64,000 nt of DNA from Neofusicoccum parvum. Lineage: Eukaryota; Ascomycota; Dothideomycetes; Botryosphaeriales; Botryosphaeriaceae. The DNA lies in the NCBI GenBank assembly GCA_020912385.1, contig CP087214.1:372001-436000 (forward strand). Reading direction: 5' to 3'. The notes under the pieces were generated by a model. That model saw only the letters and a list, made by a program, of their open reading frames with translations. It did no database searches and was not told the origin of the DNA. Positions 22,050 to 33,947 of this stretch are shown here, piece after piece. Both the position numbers and the translations under genes were made by a program. Numbering within the stretch: position 1 is the first letter of the stretch; each line of letters opens with the position of its first letter.

Positions 22050-23631
22050 CTATTTGGGAAGCAAAGACTTTTCGGGGTCCGACGGCGCAAAGCCTGCTTG
22101 CGCGTTTGTTGGTCGCACCATTCTGATGTCGTCGTCGGTGTCTGCGGCCGGCCTGCTGCCCCAGGTGGTCTGCGATTGCGGTGTTAGTAACGCGATCATG
22201 GGCGGTGCGGGGTACACCGGCCGCGTTTGACGGGGGAGGGGGGGTGGAGGGGGGGGGGGCTCCGACTTACTGCGTTGAGTGTGACCAAGCCCCAGAGCTT
22301 GATCAGGCCGTGGACGTAGCCGAACACGACGACGACGGGCAGCAGCAGGACGGTGTCCTCCGGGTGCCGCACGAAGTGAGGCATCAGCTTGGTGCACTTG
22401 CTGAGCACGATCCAGGCGGCGAGGGCGACGGCCACGGCGACGCGGGTGTTGTAGGCATAGTCCTCGCTTTGGCCGGAGCGGTACCAGGTGTAGAATAGGG
22501 TCAGGTCATACGGCAGGGCCCAGGCCGTCAGCGTGGTCTGCTGCACGGCGTACGTGCTCCACGGCTGGCGTCTGCGCGGCTGGGTCAGCAGATGCACGCA
22601 TCAATCAATATCGGGCGGCTGCGCCCCCGTTCGGGAAGGGATCTCTTACGTCCAGGTGTGGCGCTCCACGAACATCGTTGTCAGGTTGCTGCGCCAGTTG
22701 CTTCGCACCCAGCGCAGGCATTGCCGCAGGTACCGCTGGTTGCACTCGAGCGTGGTCTGGACCTCGGCGTGCGGGTGGTACTGCACGGTGGTGTCGAAGC
22801 CGTGCGAGACCATCCAGCGGGTGATGAAGTTGTCGTCGTCGGCATTGAGCGTGTAGCCGTTCCACTTCTCGTTCTGGAAGCCGTGGGTGAAGTCGCCATT
22901 CTGCAGGATACGCGCCCGGTAGGCGACGGTGCGGCCGGACAGGCAGGGGAGACCCCCGTCCATCTGGGTGCACGCCGTGATATCGAAATTGCGACGCCGA
23001 ATGTACATTTCGCCGAGAAATTGCCACAGGTACTCGCGGGACAGATAGCGGAAGTTGGGGTTCCTCTTGATCTTCTGGTTGGTGCCGACGCCGCCGATGT
23101 TGGGGTTCTCGAAGGGGGCCAGGATCCAGGGCAGCAGGCGCTTGCCCCATTCCACGTCGTCGTCGGCGAAGATGATGATCTCGGTCCTGACCTGGGGGAT
23201 TGCGGCGCACATCTGGCGGCGCTTGTTGGCCTGGGGCACGCTCATAACTCGGATCGTCTTTTGGGCGGCGCCGCCCATGGCGTCCAGCATCTTATTGGCC
23301 CGGCTCACGTTGGCGTCGATCGTCACCAAAATGATTTCTGCAGGCGCACAGCCCAAGATTGACCGGATAGTATCCCGCAGCTCCTCGCCATCGCCGTCGA
23401 TGGAGGGCAGGATGACGGTGACGTCGCTGGGCTTGTACGTGGGCTTGTCGGGAATGGGCGTGGGGCGGTACAATGCGTAGAAGGCAATGGCGTTCACGAG
23501 AGTGCGCACGCCCTTGAGGAGGCTTGGGGGTGTCAGTGGGTGCGCGGGCGTGCATGTGAAGTGCCTTACAAGGTCAGGGCGAAGACGGTCAGCCACCAAT
23601 GCTGGTCGACAAAGGACCAGAGAGCCTCCAT
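22050..23631 (-). CDS. family 2 processive glycosyltransferase, fungal GT2/Cps1 type, membrane protein
   Basis: Four exons on the minus strand: 23631-23570, 23522-22650, 22571-22271 and 22169-22050; 451 aa. Exon 1 encodes MEALWSFVDQHWWLTVFALT, starting a membrane segment. The GT2 domain carries VTVILPSIDGDGEELRDTI, the nucleotide-sugar/metal motif FADDDVEWG (about residue 140), the acceptor region LNADDDNFITRW and the processive-synthase motif QCLRW (QxxRW, about residue 290). Two or more hydrophobic segments follow in exon 3. The architecture matches the small fungal GT2 reported in Zymoseptoria as needed for hyphal growth on solid surfaces, and Cryptococcus Cps1. The product is probably a cell-surface polysaccharide; its sugar is unknown. 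Intron 3 has a textbook CTAAC branch site. An alternative ATG at 23748 would add 39 low-complexity residues and seems less likely. Confidence 0.9.
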
Positions 23632-26600
23632 TGCAACGCCAAACGAGGGACGCAACGAGTGTGAAGGAGACGGCGGGACTGCTCGCGTCGATGCGCTTGT
23701 CAGGCGGCGCTTCTGTCGGGGAGGGGAGGGACTAAATAGTGCAGCCACATCTGGGAGTGGAATATGACTGGTAATAAGTACGCCGTTGATGGGTTTGAAT
23801 AGCGCAGCAGCATGTCGTCAAAGAGAATAAGTCCTTGTGCATGGCCCGTAGCCCGGGCCCACCAGGCCACTGAGCAGTTCTGTAACTGCCTGCAGGCGCG
23901 CTTTACCCATCCATCTTAGTCGATCGACATATTTCCGCACCCACACGCTGCAAGTAAGGAAAGGCCAGTTGCAGGGGGGCAGCGTCGCCAACGCGCGCCG
24001 CCTAGGCGAGGGCACGGCGGGCAGCCATCGCGCGGCCTCCGATCATGCACACGCTCGTGCCAGCTCCCGCGCGAGTGGAGGCGCGTTAAGAATAGGCAGG
24101 CCGGAGCCTTCTGTGCCTCGTTCTCGATTGCAGCGCCGGCCCACTGCCGTCCAGCCCCCCAAGCCCCAAGCCCATCCTGCCCGCCCGTGGTGTGATGGAT
24201 GGAGCTGCCAGCGCCGTCGGCTAATGCCTGCCGCCAGCGTAGCTCCGTCGCCGCGCGCCCGCCGTCCGCGCCGCGCTGTGGAGAGATCAACGCTGCCGGA
24301 ACATGGCGAATTGCTGTGGCGACTGGGCCCGTCACGAGCAGCGTATCGCCGCCGTGGCTGACATCAAAGTCTTACATGTCATGCTCGCGCCATCGATAAC
24401 TTCGTATGCGCGCCCGCGCCGCGCCTGCCCCAAACGGGCCTGCCCTCCACACGCCGCGACGCTGCTCCAGCCCGCGCGACAGCACCCACGACGCGCCCTC
24501 GCCCCCGGCGCGCACGACGACGCCCGCGAGCTCCTCCAGGCCTGGCCCGCCGCCCGCAGCCCAGCCCGCGTCAAGCGAGCCCGCCGCCTGCACGCAACGT
24601 GCGCCGCGCCGTCATCATGCCATGCCGCATGCATAATCTCCTGCCGCTGCGTTTTATCCGCACGCTCGTCGAGCTGCAGCAATGATCTGCCCGGGGGCAG
24701 CGGGGGGAACGAAGCCTCCCGTTCCGATGCATGTCAGGTTATTTAGCCAGCATGCGCAAATGAGAAAAAGGAAAGTGGCCATTGCTGCGAATATTTGCAC
24801 CCCATCCCGCAACCCGCGCCCCCAAGCACGCGGCTCCACTGTTTGCCTCCTGCTCCGGCGTGCTGCAGACGTCCGCCGGCGTGATCGCGCGCCCGTTAGT
24901 CAGAGGCCTCGCCGCCGCGCGCCAGGCTGGATGCGGCGCCTGGAGGGAGATAGGGCTGAGCCGCATAGACGTCCTCCATCGTGGCACCCATGCCCCAGAA
25001 TTGCTTTTTCGCCTTGAGCTTGTTCGCAACAAGGCCACATAGGCACCGCCGCCCTAGCCTCAACCGCCAGCCCGCCGGCGTGAAGGGCTTGCAGACGTCC
25101 GTGTCTCGGGTGCTGCCCAGCGCCTCCACATCGACCCCAGATGGACGCCCTCGCCCTGCCTCCGACCACCGCCAGCCGCCGCCCACGCCCCTCCAGGCCC
25201 ATTCCGCGCGGCTGCTCGGCCTATCGGCAGGCACCACCAGATCGATCTGCTGTGTCTGCAGCTGCAGCCTGTCGCTGCCCGCCGCGACATGGGTGCGCCG
25301 CGATCTCCGGGTCCTGGGCCATAAGACCATTGGTATGCCGCCCGGAGGGGTCGCCGCTGCGCCCTCAGCGGCGCGAGGGAGCGTGACCAGCCCAGCACCA
25401 CCTTCTTCTAGAAGCCCGCGCGAAGCTGCCCTGCAGCACATGCGGCCCGCTCTTTGTTCCGACTCGCCGTGCCCGCGGCTGGCTTGCCCTCGAGGCCACC
25501 CAATAGAAGCATCCAGGACTCGACGCGGGGCCGTGGGATATCTGACGACATAGGCCCTCGATCAGGACCAAGCCGGGCAGGGGGGCGAAGCGGGTGGAGG
25601 GGGCGGCGTGGCTGGAGTTCTGAGGATGTCGTTTTTAGCTCAATATTCTTCTTCATCTTGCTGGAGCAACTCAGTCCCCTGGCATCCCTCATTTCGCCTG
25701 TTGGTCGCCGCAGCAGTTACGCGTCGAGAGCTGGAGATGTGCGCCCGTCACTCCACTCCGGAGATAGCGCTTGGAGGCCCATCCATCCGCTTTGGGGCAT
25801 CGGCCTCCCGACCACTGCTAATCCTCTCGTAGAAGCCATCCAAAATTAGCAATCTGCATTCTCTTACAGTACCGGCGCGGAGATGAGGAGTTTGTGGAAA
25901 GTGCCGATGACAATCCCGCGCGCGCTTGGAGCACTTCGCCGTGCCAAGCCGAGAATAGCATCCTCACCGCGACTGTTGTACATTGCCCCTGAGCCCAGAA
26001 CGCCGTCTGCCTAATCCGATAGGCAACTGCGTGGTTCCATAGAAGCGTGTCTCGTATCAAGCCCGCCGTCGACGACTCAACATGCCGGCCAGACCCTCCC
26101 TCTCGTTGGTGCGGCATAGGCGCTTGCATAAAGAGATCGACGGCACACCGGCACTCCCGATCGCAGTGTACAAGCTGATGACAATTTGCTCTAGCCCACC
26201 TCGCAACGTCTGGCCCCCCGTCCGCTCTTGTCTTCCAGAAGTCGACCGTGAGTACGCAAGCGCTCGCCATTCATGGAAAAATGCATCCGATGGCGTTCCA
26301 TACCGATACTATGGGGACAGGAGACCGCGACTCGTTGCCGAGATTGCGGTATGACGTCTCTGCGACACATCTTCATTCTCGCTTTCAATACTTTTTTCTT
26401 TTCTGTCTCAACGCCGAGCACAACGATCCGAGTACGGGTTGGGAGGATGTGGACGACATGCATCCAGAGGTAAATGAACCCTCCGAACGAGCATTCCAGG
26501 TGTTCCGATCCGCAAATCCGTTCGGTCAGAATTTAAATGCCCCGTCGAGAGTTCCAGGTTGACAGCGGGCCCATTCGTCTTGACGAATCTATTTTTCCAC

Positions 26601-27755
26601 GTCTCATTGGATGTCTGAGTCTTATTGGTCCATCTCGCTTCCGGTACTTTCGGTACTTGGTGGAGTATGATCAAAAGGTCTTCATCGATGTTCCTATTTG
26701 TCAACTGTCCAATTTCCTCCCAGCGTTCTGGCGTCTCGTTCTGTCAAAAACTCCGAAAGAAGTGGGAGCGGTTCGCGTCCCGGAAAGACAGCAAAGGGGC
26801 GGTACGAGCGATGCAGCATCCGATGACTCAGGTGGCAGGTGACGTCCTGGGAGGGAGCATTGGTTATGTCAAGGGAAATGAACGAGGTCTGGCCGAGGGA
26901 TGGAGGGGTGAGTGAGCAAGGTGGGGTGAAAAGTCAGTGCCCGTGCCATGGTGTTGAGGGGCCATCCACGCGCGCAACGGCGATGGAGGATACATGCAGC
27001 TCACCGGCACGAATACCGCGGACTCCGTACCACGCGAGCGCAGGTCGTCGGTCCGCAGGGGACTGCAGCAGGGGGATGGTTCGGCAGGGGGGCTGAAGAA
27101 TCCAGCCGGACGGGATTAGCATCGTGCTGTCTTCGCTATCGCATCCGGACGGAGTCTGCAAGTCCCCACGAGTGACGTATCCCGCGGCTGCAATGCCACA
27201 GAAAGACGCCGGACGACAGGGGCGATGAACTCTGCACCCAGGCTCGGGACAGAGAAGGAGACGCTCCGGAGGGGTGGTTGGTGCGGAGGGTGGCGTTGAG
27301 GAGGGCTGAGAGGGACGGAGGACGTGTGGGCGAGGGCTCGACGCCGTCTGCCCGCGAACCTGGCATGTCATCTGCGCAGCATCGTGACTTGCCTCTCTGT
27401 ACCTCCTGGCCCGGGAGCCCGAGGCTTGCGTGCGAGGGTGGGCTGGGCGGGTGGTGGGCCGGACGGATGGAGCTATGGAGGCGAAGACGGGCGACTGAGG
27501 CGTTTGAGCAGGGCGATGCGAGCGCGCACCCGCGTGTTCTTTGTGATAGAGTAGAAAAAGTTTGGCAGTGGTGTGCGGGAGGGCGATGGTGACTGTCGCA
27601 GAGTGCCGGCATCTCAGCTAGGGTCTTGGCGCCCGAGGCGCTGGAATGGTTTTCCCTTCGGGCGTGCACGGCAGAGTTGACCTCAACGCCCACGGAGCAC
27701 GCAGCCTCATCCGCCCTCGACACCACCCCATCTCCGCGCCTCCATCGCCGTCGAC
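23632..27755. other. 4.1-kb intergenic stretch
   Basis: The left part (to about 25.6 kb) is GC-rich and contains only Arg/Pro/Ala-rich frames on several strands. From about 25.8 to 27.2 kb the composition is more balanced, but no frame shows conserved-looking protein segments. The 350-codon minus-strand frame at 27136-28188 overlaps the ATP synthase subunit g gene and is its antisense shadow. The right end should contain the promoter of that gene. Confidence 0.55.
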
Positions 27756-28618
27756 ATGTCTTTCGCTGCCTCTCGCCAGGTGCTGCGGCACTCCCGCTTC
27801 GCCGTGCGCCGCCCCGCCGTGCGCCACGCCTCCAGCACCTCCGAGGCCGCGAAGGAAAAGGCCGCTCAAGCCTCCTCCAAGGCCGCCGAGGGCCTGTCTC
27901 GCGCGAGCGCCCAGGGCAGCGCTGCTCTCCAGAGGGCCTCCCAGTTCGGCGGCGCCGCCCTGCAGCGCCTGGCCTCCGCCGGCGGCCGCACCGCGAAGGT
28001 GGCCGGCTTCGTCCAGTGTAAGTGCGCATTGCGTTTTGCAGGCCCTGCGTGCGGATTGTCATCCGCCACTTTGCCGTCCGCCAGCTGCCGGCAGCATGCA
28101 GCGCTGGCAAGGCCATTGGCGCTGTCGATGGTGTTCTAGACGCCTGCAGCTTGTCTATCGCTCCACCGTGCTGCAGGCGCATCCTCAACCCAGTTGCTCG
28201 CAGGTGCTTGCGTCATCCCTACTGACACGCATTCCCCGCAGCTCTCATCCCCCCGACCGTCTACTACTCGCGCGTTGCGCTTGAGCTCGGCAAGATTGTC
28301 TTCCAGGCCCGCAAGATGAGCCCTCCGTAAGCGCAGCCCGTGTACAGTCCTCAGACAGAGCGTGCACTCATTGACCCTCGCAGCTCCTCGCAAACCTTCC
28401 AGGCCTACTTCCAGCCGCTCCTCAACACTCTCAAGAACCCCTCGCAAGTCTCCAGCCAGACCTCCAACATCCTGGGACGCCTGAGGAACGCGAGCCGCGC
28501 GGAGGTCGCGTCCGCCGGTGTTGTCGCGGCGGAGGTGCTTGGATTCTTCACCGTTGGCGAGATGATCGGCCGGATGAAGATCGTCGGCTACAGGACGAGC
28601 GCACCGGCCCACCACTAA
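27756..28618 (+). CDS. ATP20: mitochondrial F1Fo ATP synthase subunit g
   Basis: Exons 27756-28017, 28242-28326 and 28384-28618; 193 aa. The N-terminus (MSFAASRQVLRHSRFAVRR) is a typical mitochondrial presequence rich in Arg and Ser. An Ala/Ser-rich amphipathic segment follows. The membrane part of the family is assembled across the splice sites: LIPPTVYYSRVALELGKIVF, then FQAYFQPLLNTL, ending in the glycine-containing helix VVAAEVLGFFTVGEMIG. Subunit g (with subunit e) sits in the Fo membrane sector and is needed for ATP synthase dimers and cristae shape. Introns are 224 and 57 nt with GTAAGT and GTAAGC donors. The gene lies 424 bp upstream of ROK1 on the same strand. Confidence 0.92.
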
Positions 28619-29042
28619 AGGGGCCGTGGATTAGGGATGGAAAGGAGAAAAGTCGGCTGTCAGGAGGAAGCAGACGGGGCTGGGGACGGGCGGACGGAAG
28701 ACAGGCGGCAAAAGTTGTAGAGGGAGCCGGATGACTAGAGGAGCACCTCTTGCTCTACGGAGCAGGACTGTACTACATGCACATAAGCTGCTTCTAGATT
28801 TTGTGAATTTCCTTTGTATTCGTACGCCAATCAGGCAAATGCACTGTAGTGAGGAACCTCGAAAGCTAGGTGAATGGCCGCACGTGATGGCGTGAAGCTT
28901 TGACAGGCCCCGATAAGTATTTTTTCGATAGCGGAATTATTGCGCCGCCAACGTCTGCCGCTACTGCAAAACTATGCGCCGCCACCACTGAGCTGCCCGC
29001 AACCTCCCACGCTCTCAAAAGGATACCGCGACCGGCCTGCAC
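28619..29042. promoter_or_regulatory. ATP20-ROK1 spacer
   Basis: This 424-bp spacer between two same-strand genes must hold the ATP20 3' UTR and the ROK1 promoter. No TATA box or other element stands out. Confidence 0.4.
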
Positions 29043-31286
29043 ATGGACTTTCTCAAGCTTCTGTCGCGCGGCACCAATGTCGCCAAGGGTGCGACGAGAA
29101 ACGCTCCCGCGGCGAAGACGCCTTCCAGCGGCGCAAACCTGAACCCGCAACTTTTCGGCCGCGACACTCCCCAGATCGAGCAGACTGCCGCGTCGAACAC
29201 GCAGTCGAAGACGAAGAAGCGCAAGCGAGGCCAGAACACCACCGCTGCGACCGTCGACCTGCCTCCAGAGCTCGACTTTTTCGGCGATGCAAAGCGGGAA
29301 GACAAGGATGCGGAATCTCAGGGCGCGGCCGCAGACACAGAGCAGGGGAAGAGCAGAGACACCGAGAAAGAAACAGAGGGAGAGATTGTTGGCGGAGAAC
29401 AGCCTGTGACGGAGGAGGACTGCAAGCGGATCCTGCGTTCGCACAAGGTGAAAATCACACTGCTGGAAGACTACAGGGCACAAGAGGCGGAGGAGAAAGC
29501 AGCAAAGCGGAAGTCAAAGAAGCGCAAGAAGGAGCAGGCGCAGGAGCCGGCCCAGAAGAAAAACAAGGTGCAGCTGTTCCCGCAGCCGCTCACGTCCTTT
29601 GGCCAGCTGAGGTCCCGATTCAACATTTCCAGAAAACTGGCCGAGAATATCAATGCGCAAGGCTACACCATGCCTACCGAAGTGCAGCTGTCCAGTCTCC
29701 CGCTATTGGTGGAAGCATCTGGTCCGGAGAGCAACGGTATCGATCTCCTCACAGTTGCACCGACGGGTAGCGGAAAGACGCTGGCTTTTCTAATCCCAGT
29801 TATCGAGTCGCTGTTGCGCAGGCGTAAGCAGACACGTAATGCAGGGAATACCTCTGGAGAAGACGATCAAGGGGTTCAGGCCATCATTCTTGCTCCGACT
29901 AAAGAACTGGCTAGCCAAATCACCAACGAGGGACGGAAATTGGGCCTCAAGACAGGAATTAAGGTTTCGCTCATGCGCAAGGGCATGGAGGTGCTGGAAC
30001 GCTCTGAGGATGAGGAAACTAAGTCAGGCGATACTCATGCTCTTTCTGACGAGGAAAGCGCCGGTGAAAGCGAAGCTGATTCAGCGTCTGATGGTGAGAG
30101 TGCGGCCAAAAAGACAAAACCACGCAAGAGGGGACAGCTTGTGAAATCGGATATATTGGTCGCCACGCCGCTTAGTCTATTACACGCACTTCAAGACTCA
30201 AATGGGAAGGCTGGGTCTCTGTCAGCTGTTAAGTACCTGGTCTTGGACGAGGCCGACGTCCTGCTCGACCCTCTTTTCCGCCAGCAAACTCTGGACATCT
30301 GGAACGCCTGCACAAGCCCGCTCCTCCGAGTCAGCCTCTGGTCAGCCACCATGGGATCCAACATTGAGGAGCTCGCCAAAAACACCATTACCTCCCGCTG
30401 GAACTCCATCGAAGTGCCCGACGCGACCAGGCCCAACCTAGTCCGCCTTATCGTCGGTCTCAAGGACTCAGCAGTGCCCAATGTCGACCACCAGCTCACC
30501 TATGCCGCCACCGAACAAGGCAAGCTGCTCGCTGTCCGCCAACTCCTGCACCCCACCACGTCCAAACGCGACAACACCACCCCGACCCTCCGCCCCCCCT
30601 TCCTGATCTTCACGCAAACCATCCCCCGCGCGCAAGCCCTCTACTCGGAGCTCCAATACGACATCCCCCCCGAAGCGGGCGGCTCGTCCCGCATCGCAGT
30701 CCTGCACTCGTCGCTCTCGTCCAGCCTGCGCGACAACGTCATGGCGCGCTTCCGGCGCGGCGAGGTGTGGGTGCTGATCACGACGGACCTGCTGGCGCGC
30801 GGGGTCGACTTCCGCGGCATCAACGGCGTGGTCAACTACGACGTGCCGACGTCCGGGGCGGCGTACGTGCACCGGGCGGGGCGGACGGGGCGGGCCGGCC
30901 GCGAAGGCGGCGTCGCGGTCACGCTGTACACGGAGGAGGACGTGCCGTACATCCGCAACATCGCCAACGTCATCAGGGCGAGCGAGGCGCTGCGCGGCGA
31001 GGAGAGGACGGTCAAGCAGTGGCTGCTCGACGCGCTGCCCACCCCGAGCAAGCGCGACAAGAAGGAGCTGAAGCGGCGCGGCGTCGAGGCGAGGAGGGCC
31101 GGCGTGGAGCGCCAGGAGGGGAGGGGCAGGTGGCGGACTACCATCAGCACGAAGAGCGGGTACGAGCGGAAGGTGGAGCATAATAGGAAGGCGGCGGTGG
31201 AGGCGAGCAGGAGGAGGGGTGAGAAGGTTGGTGGTGGGGATAAGGGGGGTGAGAGCGAGGGCGAGTTTGGGGGTTTTGATGATTAG
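29043..31286 (+). CDS. ROK1: ATP-dependent DEAD-box RNA helicase Rok1
   Basis: A single exon of 747 aa. It opens with MDFLKLLSRGTNVAKG, the short N-terminal block typical of Rok1/DDX52. The helicase core has the Q motif region (MPTEVQLSSLPLL), motif I APTGSGKT (about residue 239), PTKELASQ (Ia), DEAD in VLDEADVLLD (about 401), SAT in LWSATMG (about 433), ARGVDFRG (V) and HRAGRTGRAGR (VI, about 609). An acidic low-complexity insert (DEESAGESEADSASDGE) lies between motifs Ia and Ib. Basic stretches at both ends suit a nucleolar RNA-binding protein. Rok1 acts in 18S rRNA processing and 40S assembly with Rrp5. No introns and no anomalies were seen. Confidence 0.95.
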   Translation: MDFLKLLSRGTNVAKGATRNAPAAKTPSSGANLNPQLFGRDTPQIEQTAASNTQSKTKKRKRGQNTTAATVDLPPELDFFGDAKREDKDAESQGAAADTEQGKSRDTEKETEGEIVGGEQPVTEEDCKRILRSHKVKITLLEDYRAQEAEEKAAKRKSKKRKKEQAQEPAQKKNKVQLFPQPLTSFGQLRSRFNISRKLAENINAQGYTMPTEVQLSSLPLLVEASGPESNGIDLLTVAPTGSGKTLAFLIPVIESLLRRRKQTRNAGNTSGEDDQGVQAIILAPTKELASQITNEGRKLGLKTGIKVSLMRKGMEVLERSEDEETKSGDTHALSDEESAGESEADSASDGESAAKKTKPRKRGQLVKSDILVATPLSLLHALQDSNGKAGSLSAVKYLVLDEADVLLDPLFRQQTLDIWNACTSPLLRVSLWSATMGSNIEELAKNTITSRWNSIEVPDATRPNLVRLIVGLKDSAVPNVDHQLTYAATEQGKLLAVRQLLHPTTSKRDNTTPTLRPPFLIFTQTIPRAQALYSELQYDIPPEAGGSSRIAVLHSSLSSSLRDNVMARFRRGEVWVLITTDLLARGVDFRGINGVVNYDVPTSGAAYVHRAGRTGRAGREGGVAVTLYTEEDVPYIRNIANVIRASEALRGEERTVKQWLLDALPTPSKRDKKELKRRGVEARRAGVERQEGRGRWRTTISTKSGYERKVEHNRKAAVEASRRRGEKVGGGDKGGESEGEFGGFDD

Positions 31287-33843
31287 GGGGTGGAGGGATT
31301 GGGTAGATTCAAAAGTTAGTGGTGTTTTATAGGGGGAGAAAACGGCTTGCGCTGTTCGCGCTTGTGGTGGAGATGAGAAAATGATTCTTTGCCTTTGGCA
31401 TTGTGATGTGGAAAGTTCTTCTACCTAATTCATCGGCATTGAAGCGAGCATCTTCTATCTAAACAATAATTTCACAAGATATAATTACAACAGCGAAGAC
31501 TAATACATGCAGGGTCTAAGTGGTTTTTGAAATGCCGCAGATCTCACGGATAAGTCAACGTCTGTATTCCCATTTCACTTCCAGACGACGCACCCACATC
31601 ATGTCATCACCCTCGGCCAGCTTTTGCCTAAACACACTCACCCCGACCTCAAAGCCGAGCATCAAAAGCAGTCGAGCGCACGCCTCCTCAAGCCCATCTT
31701 CGTCTTCACGTGCAAGCACAGCGCTCAAGCCCAGAGCTCCCACCCAACCACCCCGACCCCACCACGCAAACGCTCCAGAATTAAGCTTCAGGCAGGGCGC
31801 ATCGATTCCGCCTCGACCGCGAACGCTCAACCAAGCCCTCCCGCGCCACCACGGCGCCCGGCCCCCATCACCGCGCCTCCCCAACGCCCATGACGTCTTC
31901 GCGGAAGTGGGGGCGCACACCTTTCAGACGTTCGACGTTGAGCGGAGGGGAGCGCGCGTCCTGCCCCATTGGCGCCTCGGCGGGACTCGAGGGTCTGAGA
32001 CGGGGGGGCCACCTTCGCGGAACCTCGGCGGTACTCGCCCGGTTCAGGGATGCGGCGGGGGTTTTGTTTTCTGGTCTGTCGTCGTTCGTTGGAGACACGA
32101 GGGAGGGGAGGAGAGGAGGAGGGGTGGGCGTTAAACACGACTAGTCGTGCTATTGGATGCGCGGTGCTTTGCCCCACTTGCCGCGTTGGCTAGTGTAGCG
32201 CCATGGGGGGGCTTTTGTGCCAAAAGACGGCACCGATATGATGGTGTTGGTTAAGAGCATGGGAGAGGCGTGTGTGCTTTGCTGGATTGGAGGCGGGCTG
32301 GACTGATGGGGGATGGGGCGGGTTGGCTTTTTGGGTTTGGTGGCGTGACTGGCACGGGTGCTGCTAACGGAGAGCGGCGGGAGGTATCTATGCATGCGTG
32401 TTACAGTATCAATAAGGATCTCGGCTTCAGGACCGTCGGGTCGCGGTCAGATTGCACAATCTTGATGATGGGATGTGGGTCGTTGTGTGCGAAGTGGCGC
32501 TTGTATTGGTATCAATGAAGACGCCCATTCACTCCGTCTGGCCATTTGTGCCGCGATCCGGTGCAAATTGATAACTTGCTCGTAGTATACTAGCGGGACT
32601 ACTATTTTCTGGGGAAGGCTTTGTGGAGATCGATTCCTGACATATGCACCTCCCGGGTAGGTATGAAATCGGGACGTCGTGATTGGAGGAGATAGACGTG
32701 GAGAAGGACGAAGTGACAGTTCCTCTAGCCCTGCAGTAGCTTTCGACACGCATGAACTTCAAGGACAAGGTGCAGTGCCTAACCGTGTGCTGTGCCTCAT
32801 CGATACGGGGTACGCCAGAGGCGGGATAGACAAAACAGTCTATTGGTACTGTGTCTCACGTCGTAGCGCTTTGGGGAATTCTTTTCATCCATTCCTTCTA
32901 TTTGGTCGAGGTAGCTATAATCGATGTCAACATCCTTGTGAGACGATAGAATTTGGAATGGGGAAGGCCTTTCAATGCGCCCTCTGCCTCAGATCGGATC
33001 ACGATCCGGTTTTCGTCGTCGGCATGTGCGGCCGGACGGTTCCGCTCGTCCGTGCGATGCCCGCAATGGCGGGTGCTTGACCGGTAAACATTTCAGTTCG
33101 GGTATCGGCCGGGTACGGGCAGCGGATGCTGGTGTAGGAAGTGAAACTTGCTCGTTTGAGGGCGAGATGATGTTGAGTGAGGGTGGGCGAATGATGGCTA
33201 CGAAGTGTCGGCGCTACGAGCTCAGTGATATGGCCAGGGAACTGTTACTTAACCCGCAGCTGAGACATCGACTGCAGGTTTGTCATATCCTGCAGCTGCA
33301 CGTAACGCTGACTGGCAAGTCCTGTCGTGCTCTCCCGCGCACCTTGTCCTTGACGTGTACGAGAGGCTAGACTAAGCCCGCTCCTGGGAAGCCTGGATGT
33401 GCCTGGACATTCATTGGCGGGAAAATGACATGTCATGAGTGGTTGCAGCCTCATTTTCGTATTGACTACGCTGTCGTTTATATCCACGTCCGAGACATGA
33501 TCCACTTGGATACAGCCATGATACGAAGGCAGTGAGGGGAAAGGTCGAGACTATTGCGGACCACAGCACTCTCCTGATCTTCTCTAGTTCGACAGCACTC
33601 AAAGATAGAAGACGGGACTCCAGCGAACGAGAAAGAGCCGCGTACCGGCTTCGATGTGGGGGACCAATACAAGCCAGTTCACCGACAAAAGCCACAACTC
33701 GTGTCGCGCCAGCGGCCTGGATCTCGCCGGGAGCATCGATTTCTGGGAGGATTCAGGTGGAGCGGCAAAATGAAGCCATCCACACCATCCTCGAGTAAAA
33801 GAGGATGCCCCAGAGGGCCGTAGAGCAAAAGAAGAAGGTGATA
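31287..33843. other. 2.6-kb intergenic stretch
   Basis: It contains the 3' UTR of ROK1 and no confident gene. The only segment with somewhat protein-like composition is on the minus strand near 31555-31740 (listed separately). From about 32.4 to 33.8 kb the composition is balanced and the frames are short. Confidence 0.5.
31555..32260 (-). other. possible small gene or gene relic
   Basis: On the minus strand, the last 55 or so codons ending at 31555 (VLAREDEDGLEEACARLLLM through RRLEVKWEYRR) have a balanced, amphipathic composition unlike the GC-rich shadow frames nearby. Upstream, two further minus-strand segments also read plausibly (from the ATG near 32257, MLLTNTIISVPSFGTK, and PLNVERLKGVRPHFREDVMG near 31900-31950). 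I found one possible join (GTGATG donor near 31868 to an acceptor near 31712), but no complete model with good splice sites. It could be a lineage-specific gene, a decayed gene or chance. Confidence 0.22.
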
Positions 33844-33947
33844 TGGTCACTACGAGGGTCGAACTCGCGACCTTGGCGTTAACAGTAAGCCCTCTGAAAG
33901 GGCTGTCAGTATTAGCACCACGCTCTAACCAACTGAGCTAAGCGACC
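33844..33947 (-). tRNA. tRNA-Ile(AAU) with a 30-nt intron
   Basis: The minus strand folds into a full cloverleaf: acceptor GGTCGCT with AGTGACC, D-arm GCTC/GAGC, anticodon stem TGGTG/CGCCA with loop CTAATAA (anticodon AAT), T-loop TTCGACC, discriminator A. A 30-nt intron (33880-33909) interrupts the loop one base 3' of the anticodon, the canonical eukaryotic position. Mature length is 74 nt. A and B boxes are intact. Confidence 0.95.

Noticed and set aside
22592..23362. 256-codon plus-strand open frame
   Set aside because: Antisense to exon 2 of the GT2 glycosyltransferase gene; that strand carries clear catalytic motifs and this one does not.
27136..28188. 350-codon minus-strand open frame
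   Set aside because: Overlaps ATP20 exon 1 and its first intron in antisense; Arg-rich composition without domains.
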